Shown: positions 41,301 to 50,300 of the stretch, one piece after another
Position numbering within the stretch: the first letter of the stretch is position 1
Layout: every line of letters starts with the position of its first letter
Origin: Acheta domesticus
Lineage: Eukaryota > Arthropoda > Insecta > Orthoptera > Gryllidae
DNA length: 64,000 nt
Direction of reading: 5' to 3'
Assembly (NCBI GenBank): GCA_031308135.1
Contig: JAHLJT010009419.1
Location: 33,714,540-33,778,539 of the forward strand
Notes under the pieces: generated by a model
Database searches by the model: none
Told to the model about the DNA's origin: nothing
What the model saw: only the letters and a program-made list of their open reading frames with translations
Made by a program: the position numbers and the translations under genes

Positions 41301-44300
41301 AATACATTGCAATAGTAAAGCATTGCCAGGACCACAAGTTATTTATAAATAACGAGTTATGTAAAATCACTTTTCTGCAGAGACTACTCAATGTACTTCA
41401 GCAAATATGGTGTTCTTTGAAAGCTGGAAGTTCCTGTTGACTACACATGTTACTTACATGTTGGTTTAAGTTGTGTAAACAATAATATATAAAAATCATT
41501 TTATGAAATGACGACATCAAGCACAATCTGGCGGTAGAAGTATGTATTCATCTCTGGCAGTATCACGGGAGCAAAGTCGTAGCGCATATTTTGTTCGATT
41601 GCGCATTTCAGTGCAGTTCGAAGTTGCATGAGTGATTTTCAATGTACGTTTCAACTACATTTCTGAATTGGTAAGCATTTTCGGGATGATAGCAACGGTG
41701 ATTGTAGGGAAGAAGGCAGAGTAAGGGGAAGGGGGTCAGGCGAGGCAGCACAAAGCGATCACTGTGGAAAATTACAAACAGAGCAGAGTGGGAATGGCCA
41801 ATTCGGCATAAGGGCACACACATAGAACGCTGGATTTTCCACGCGGCAGGGCCCGGCCGCCGAATGACGTCACTCAGCTGGACTACGCCATGTTATCAAA
41901 TGGTGGCGAACACGAAGAACGCTCGCTGAAAGTTATCGGCTTCAGTCGCCAACGCCAGCCAGCTGCCGGAACTCCTGGGAGTTTCGGCGCGCTGGTTGCA
42001 CTCACTGGTTCTCTCTAATGGTAGCTTTGGAGCATATGTTCACAAAATGCAATGTGGATAGAGTACTGTTCTGATTTAGGTTTTTGCGAGGTCTGCTGTG
42101 TGGGATAGAGAGACAAAATACACGCGAACAAATGTGGAAAACTGCTGAAAAGAAATTTCTGCGTATGTGAACAAGTAAACATCAACATAACCTCAAAATA
42201 TTATTTTACGTAATGTTAAAACTTACATTGAGTATTAATCAATCAAATCAATAGAAATTAAACGAAAATATGATTTCAGAAGCATTTATCAGTGTATGTG
42301 AGTGTACACAATTGGATGATTACACAAGAATTTAAGAAAAGTATCTCCCATAATTGATGAATTGGACGGTTGTTCTGTACATTGCCTTGTAACGTTACAT
42401 GAGCGTTATTGGGAGAGATATCAAATCCTTATTTACCAATAAGTTGTTTTGTAAAACACACATGCAGTTCGTAATTATTATAAATCAACATCAGCCTATA
42501 TCAGGCTAATTTCTATTTTGAATATATTTTTTTTCGAAAAGCGCATTCAGTAGCATTACTATTCTTTGGCATTTTCTTCTTGGCTGTCACTGGAAATAGT
42601 TTTGATGAATGCATGCTCCGCAGTCCACCCTCTACCTGGCACACGCATGGAAGTGCAGTACAAGGACGAACCGCTAGATCTCGACAGTCAAAACTGCGTG
42701 TTACGTGTCCATCCTTGCTGGACGAATGTCGGTGTCGGCATGCCAGCGTTCTACGTGTTCATATCCTTAGGCAGAACAGGGTACGCTAGGGCGGGGTACA
42801 CTTTAGATAAAATTATTCCTTTTCCGGTCGAAAGAGATGAATTTAATAAATAAGCCCGGGAAGTAAAAGTGGATTCGGATATAAATTTTCTGTGCGAGAG
42901 CGAGAGCAAATTGCATGAGTTCCCACAAGTATAACTGATTTTACTTTGAATAATTTGCAAAGTTGCCAGATGACTTGGAGCGCCTCTTCCTGAAATGTGT
43001 GACAAAATTCCCAAATCGTCAATTTAAAAAAAATCAATAACCAGGAATTAAAAATATTTAAGAAATAAAATATTTTATTACGTAAGGGTATGGGGCCCCT
43101 TTCGAAATTTTCAGCGAGAGTCACGAGACCTCTGTCGCCCTTCTGCACACAGTTCCCCCCCCCTTGAACAGGTGAACACAGAAGAGAGTCCTGTAAAAAA
43201 ATTATGACAGAAAAGACTGTGTATCCATCAATACACATTATGTTTTATATTTACCTAGATCTTTATACATATATTCATGTACATTGTTTTTGGCATAGAA
43301 CAGCAAATCTTGCTGTCAACCTTACCTTAAAGTATGTAACAAAATATCTGAAATGCAATTTCCAAATAATAATCAAAACTCCCCCCCTCTCTGATGTTTT
43401 CCGTAGATATCACAAGAATTATATATAAGAAAGTACATTGAATACTTACAACTGATACAAACAAACATTCGTTTTAACGACCACACATCACGGATGTTCT
43501 CGGAACAAGATCAACTGCTCTTCAATTTCCCATGAACTTGTCGAGTTACGCATGACGCCATTTTCCTGTTTTCATTCTAACCTTGCATTTCAATCAACAC
43601 AAATTGCGTAGAGTTTTATTAATAAAGGAAAGCTGTGATATATTCATTATATAGTGACCTCCTCTCCTAATTTTTATCTTTTTTTGGTACCCCACTCATT
43701 GAAAACCGTTCACAAGGAGCGGAATAGGAGGTACATCAAAATCATTTGCATTACAGCTTTAATGTATAAGATTGGGGAAGCATACTAGTAATTACTTCAT
43801 AAAAAGATATTTATTAAAATCTTTTATTTCAACAAATGTGTTTTCCTGAGAGATTAGAAGTAATTGATAACGTTTGTTGAAATTGATAGCAATGATTAAC
43901 TTGAAACAGGACAACGTAATAGGTGGGCTGTTAAGGTTATTGCCCAATCTACCTAAGTGAGTTGATCAATAATTTACCTTCAATAGCTCTATTAAAGAAA
44001 ATGAGAAGATATAAATAAAATGCCATGTAAGAAGTGGTTCAATATAATAACAATTAAATATCGCATTAATACGAATGTATACCGAGGTATAATAGGTTGA
44101 AACAATTTTATTTTATTTATATTCAGATGATTTTTACTTTTCTATTAATACATAATGGAGGAAATAAAAATATCCATTTAATATTTATTGGGGCTGATAA
44201 TTCTATGGCATACTTCGTAGATTTGAATAAGGTAACTTACTGTAATACTAATTCAAAATTTCTTTCAATTTTAAAATAAAAGTGAACATTTATTTGTAAT

Positions 44301-47300
44301 AATGAAAAAACTTGGCACAATATTGTTGGTAAAGTGAAAATAATAATACAACAATTCAACAGATTAAACGACCAGTACCTAGGTTTATCTGCTTCACCTT
44401 TCAAATAACCAAAGCCCTGTCTTTATGTTCAATTCTTTATGTTCAATTTACCCTTCTCTATCCCAAATAGTATAATTCATTTACTTGTCTTCAATCAAAC
44501 ATCGCCTCTATCACATTTCATTTCTTACTTTCAAATTCTCCAATGCGTTATGCCACTCCTACTGTGAATTCTCCATCAATAATTTACGTCTACGTTCAAT
44601 CTAGAACATCCACTTTCTGTCTGGTTATTGATTTCATCAGCCTTGTTACATCGACTGTCTCCATGACATCGAAAACATTGTCAACCTGTGTTTTATCCCA
44701 GTAGGCCATGCACACACATATCATCTTGATGCCAAACGTGGACGAAATATCACCTCTAATTTCGACTTATTACAATATTATAAATGAAGTAACAGTGACC
44801 AATACAAAAGCTGTCAAACTTTGCAAGTAAACCTTTGCATAAAATTAACATAATGATTTCTTTACCGTCATGTCATAACTGATACCACAAGAAACAATGC
44901 AAACCCTTGACTTAAATATGTTGAACTCTTTTCAGAAAGCATGTGATACGACTGCCTACAGGCTTCAAGTGAAAGTTATCTAAGCTTTAAGAACACTCAT
45001 AAATAAAGCAAGAATAATATTAACTTCATATATACATGCAAATATTTTACATTTGTACTCAACAACTTGCTATACTTTTAACAGATCCTTGACAGACTTC
45101 TATGTAATAATTCAGTAAATATTTTTCTTCTTCTTGGTAAATGGTAACAACTGCCAAAAAAGAATGCCTCATTAAAAGATCAATAAAGGAACTCATAAAG
45201 AAATCTCAGAATTCACAGTCGTCGTTTAATCGAAAGAACAATTAAACTAAGACATTTCTCATGGAAAAATTCAGCTTTCAATGCTAAAAAATGCTACATG
45301 ACGTCAACACCAGCCATGCTCACTCTCCGACGACTCCACTACAATTCCACGAGTAATCAAGATTCGAAAACTTTCCTTTGGAACAAAAAGAACTGAAAGA
45401 CAATACGAAGGCGAGGATAAAATGTCTTTGGGAGAAATTGGTCTTCAAGCGAACGAACCTATCAAAATGCAATGTCAAAGCTGTGCTGTCTTCCGGATGT
45501 ACCTGCGAGAATTCACCCGGGCGGGACTTCAATTTTGAAGTAAAATGAGAGGAATATTGTAGATAAGTCCGACAGAAAACTGACAATGCGTCTCAGAAAA
45601 TTAAGGTATCATCAGAAACATTTCTGTTGATGACCGCGGGGTGACCGCGTTTCACAAGTTAATCTACGTAAATGACTTTTTTGTTATTTAACATCTAGGT
45701 CATTAGCGGTGTAGATATTGTCTCACATCTAGTCATTAACATTAGGTCATTTAGGTCGTATCAACATCTAGGTCATTAGCGACCACTGTTGGATTTAAAG
45801 TTACGGTAACTATGAAGATGACATATGGTGATGATAGGGGGTGAAAGGATGAACACAAATAGAACCATGCCGGGGCGGGACTCGAACCCGCGATCCTTCG
45901 GTCCGAGATCGTTACGCCACCACTGCTTTAGCGATCTCGGCTACCGGATCGGCGTAAATTTACCTTGCCGCGAGGTCTAGTGGCCACTTGAAAAGGGGTT
46001 AATTGGTTAATTTATTGATGTTTAAGGGCAGTCAAATGCTATGGTCATCAGTCTCGTTGGGATAGTGAACGTTTTTAAACCTGGACGAGGGGTTTTCCTG
46101 CTCAGCTGGATGGTGTGCTCATGCACTGACCGGATGCACGTCAACTTTAGGAGGACTTCCCCCTCAATGTATCTCCCCTAGCGGGGGACCGCCCTCCAGC
46201 CGGGACAAGATATTGTCTCCCGACATGCGTGGTAGAGTAGGGCATATAAGGGCAAGGAGTGTAAGAACAAAATGATAAATCAAGGAAGAAGAGGGAAAGA
46301 TCGAGCGCGATCCTTGACCCAATTGTTAGAGTACTGCTCCAGCATCTTTTTGATACTAACCAGAGAAACCACTGAAAACTACCGGTCACAGCAGTCGGTC
46401 CCTGGAGTTCTCCTCCAAACAGCGACAGAATTCGACCCAGCTACGTAGCTAGTGTCAAAAATTCGCCTCCGCCAGGACTCGAACCCTGGGACCTCCCGGT
46501 TTGAGTTTCGACAATCGTGGCTTCACCAAACTCCAGCCGGAAATGGAGATGATCGTTTTAACTAGAAAGCTATTCAAGCATGCTTTACTCTACCACTGAA
46601 AATGTGTGTCGTTTTTTAACAAAATACGAATGATATTCTTTGCCCCACAGGTGATGTGGACTACTACATAAACGGCGGATTTACCCAGCCTGGGTGCTTG
46701 GTCCCTAAGAATATTCCACCGATTAAGACCTTGGTTGATTTCTTGCAACTTCCAGTGCAAGGTAAGCGAACGATAAACGCAATTTGAAGAGTTTATTCTC
46801 CTTTGAAATTTCTTTGACGCTTGTTACGACATTTGCAGTGATTGGTAATCTCGTGGCGTGCCCACACGGACGCTCGACCCTGGTGTACATTGAGGCGATT
46901 CGCCAGCACAACTGCACCTTCTGGGGCCATCCCGGAAACTTCGTCGAGAATGTTGTGGGGTGCGTATTTTCCGAAACTCAGCTTCAGTAGGCGTTACAGA
47001 TTGTAACGCCAACACAATTGTAACGCTTACAGATTGTTGGAGTGTCTTTTCAAATGGAGTTATTTCTATTTCCAAAGATTTTTTTTCCTTCCTCATCCGA
47101 TGCAGTATTTGTATACTATAGAAAGTCACCTTTAGTTCAGTTTATTTCGAGATTAAATGCACTCCATAATTTATGATGCTGTTCAAAACGGGTTATATGT
47201 TTAAATTTAATTTCCCTGTTTCTCCGTTTCGTGAAAAAATGTTATAATCAATATAGAAAGCTACATTTGAACCGACACTCGACAGTTGGGGATGATTCAT

Positions 47301-50300
47301 TTGTGTTTTACACGCCCAGGACGTTGGTGATGGATGCTAATAAACTCTTTCCATTGCTACCTACCACCATCTTGTTCCAAATCCCTATCACACTAAAGTT
47401 AAGAGAACGTTATTTAATTTTAACTTACTAATGAGTCTTCTAAGTCCAGTATTTGCAGTAATTAAGAATAATAAGTTAAATTCTGCGGCATTATATGTCA
47501 AATATTTTACACGCGCACATACGAGTGCATTAAACACAAAAGCGGATCATAATTTCATTCTTGATAATCAAAAATTTCCATGACACACACGATTAATTTC
47601 ATGTTGAATTTCTGGCATACATCTCAATTGAACGGGGATATATTCAAAGTCCGCTTCGTAAATTTGTTAGCTACATTAGCGCTCTCTTGTAATGCCAATC
47701 GATGAAACTTAGATACCGAATAAAATTAATGTACTTTTAGTGTCGAAGGAACACATTCACTTGCTACGGTGCACCAGTTTTGGGACATCCTTTTCCTCAG
47801 TTCAAATTCATTTCTCTGTCATTCATTTTAATGAGTTTCAAGTTTGCTCGTAGCGCCGCGCTGCCAGCGCCCGGTAGGTGTACTTCACTTTCACAACTTT
47901 GTTATTTCGTATTTGAAATATATCATCAGTCTATTATCTTAAGTAACATATCTTTTGTGCTCAACGTGTCAAACTTACAAACACACTGGAAATGATTGTT
48001 TCGGTATTAATGATATATAATGCGCGTGACTATTTTTGAAAACTAGAGCTCACGTTAGTGGTAGTGCTTTCTCTAACCGCACTAATACATATTCGCTGTG
48101 TAAAGTGAGTTATGTCCAAAAAATAGTTTTTGTTATAGGTGAAGCGAAAAAGTTAAATCTACTTTTGCGTATAAAGATCTAAGTCCACTGCCACTTTTAC
48201 AGTGAGTTATTAATTCCTTTGTGAATGCTGGATATGTAAGAAAAAACACCTCCATGTTGCAATAAGGAGGACCATGTCCGATTTGGCTGGAAATATATTG
48301 AACTGGAAGGCTGTTCCATGACTTCACTACACTACTTGTGTCGACATTTTGCTGAGAAAAAATGAAATGTAATTCATGTTTAAAAACAGTTTTCTCAAAA
48401 AGTATTATTTTGGACATAACACCATTTATGCAGCAAATACAGATATATTCTTTATGTCAATATCGGAATACTTGAAACTACACAAAACTGTGCCCCATCC
48501 AAAGCTAACAATTATTCTTAAACAGATAGCGCTATTATTCTCAAATACTCACCTTTTTTCTCGAATATAACCACAGATACAAGACGTACATATGATTTGT
48601 GGAATGTGGAAGGACAAATACTAAAGATGAATGCGTAAGCGTAAGTACCTGTGCGCTAAGTGGTTCACAAACCCACCACCTTCGAACTGAGAGAATTAGG
48701 ATGCTTTTGCTATAGCGTGTTTGGATATATACTTGGCATATTATATTGATTTTTATATGTGAAAATCCTTCCTCCGCCTTCCTATAAGAAGGGACGAAAA
48801 GTGTATGTCGACAATTTTAGTCTGTAAAATAAAGAAAGCCTAAATGAAGTCTTTGGAGAAATTTCCAAAAACCCTTAAGTTTGCCTCGATTCTCTTCTAT
48901 ATAGATTACGATTATGGGAGGTATTGAGCCTGCTCCATACCTCACATACACTCACAGTTACTACGAAAGGAGCGTCACCAAATTCGAATCCGAAATTCAT
49001 AGCCTTAGATCTTTAGTGATGAACGACTTTAGCCATAACACTACAGAACAATTTTTTTTCAGAATTTTGGTACTACGCAGTACAGTGCTTTATCTCTAAA
49101 GGAGAACTGAGATTTTGGATAATATCTACGGCCACTCGAACGTGCTCTAGCCTTAACCCTTCTGATAAGAAAAGTCCCTTCTGATAAGTAGACCTCTGAT
49201 TTTAGGACCAATACCTATTAGTACCTTTAGGAGAAAGTGGAAAATATAATTGCGAATGTTTACAAATCATGAAAAATAGATCTACTCAATGTATCTAATA
49301 GGGCCTAAAATGTACTAAAAGGGCAGTTGATGTCTATTTTAATATTTTTTGCCTAAAACTGTCTAGAACAAGTAATTTTGAAGACTTATGATATTTTAAT
49401 TTATCATTTTTTAAAAATTTGGTACACTGAACCGAAATACTTTCCCGAATTTCCTCAAACGCATAAACTCCCTGATCGAATACGCACCGAAATACGAATA
49501 CGCGCCGAACATTAAGAGCTCCGTACAGAGGATGTTTCACGCTCGTCTCCGATCAGCACGCACTTCTTAGACAATTGCACCCATTTCCGTGCAGCTGCGT
49601 TGTTGACAAGTTAAGAATGAAAAGTGTGAGAGAATGAAAGAAATGAAAGTGAATAAAATAATATGCTTTTAGTCACTCTAATAAATATAAAACAACTGGA
49701 CTTGCATAATAAAAAGTGTCTGATTTGTGTATTGCGTAATAAAAAGTGTCTAATTTATCCGTTTTAATCCGTTTGTGATAAGGTTTAGATGGCAGAAACA
49801 AACTTTTCAGGTCAAATATATTTAAATATTTGGTTTAGTAATTTTGCAGAGATTTTTAAGAGCGTAAAACGTCACTCATCGTTCCCTTTTCACTCATCGT
49901 TCCCTTTTCACTCATCGTTCCCTTTTCACTCATCGTTCCCTTTTCACTCATCGTTCCCTTTTCACTCATCGTTCCCTTTTCACTCATCGTTCCCTTTTCA
50001 CTCATCGTTCCCTTTTCACTCATCGTTCCCTTTTCACTCATCGTTCCCTTTTCACTCATCGTTCCCTTTTCACTCATCGTTCCCTTTTCACTCATCGTTC
50101 CCTTTTCACTCATCGTTCCCTTTTCACTCATCGTTCACTTTTCACTCATCGTTCACTTTTCACTCATCGTTCACTTTTCACTCATCGTTCACTTTTCACT
50201 CATCGTTCACTTTTCACTCATCGTTCACTTTTCACTCATCGTTCACTTTTCACTCATCGTTCACTTTTCACTCATCGTTCACTTTTCACTCATCGTTCAC

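Noticed and set aside
42566..42853. 95-codon ORF in lipase intron 6 as a nested gene
   Set aside because: No recognisable domain, promoter or polyadenylation signal; lipase exons splice in frame without it.
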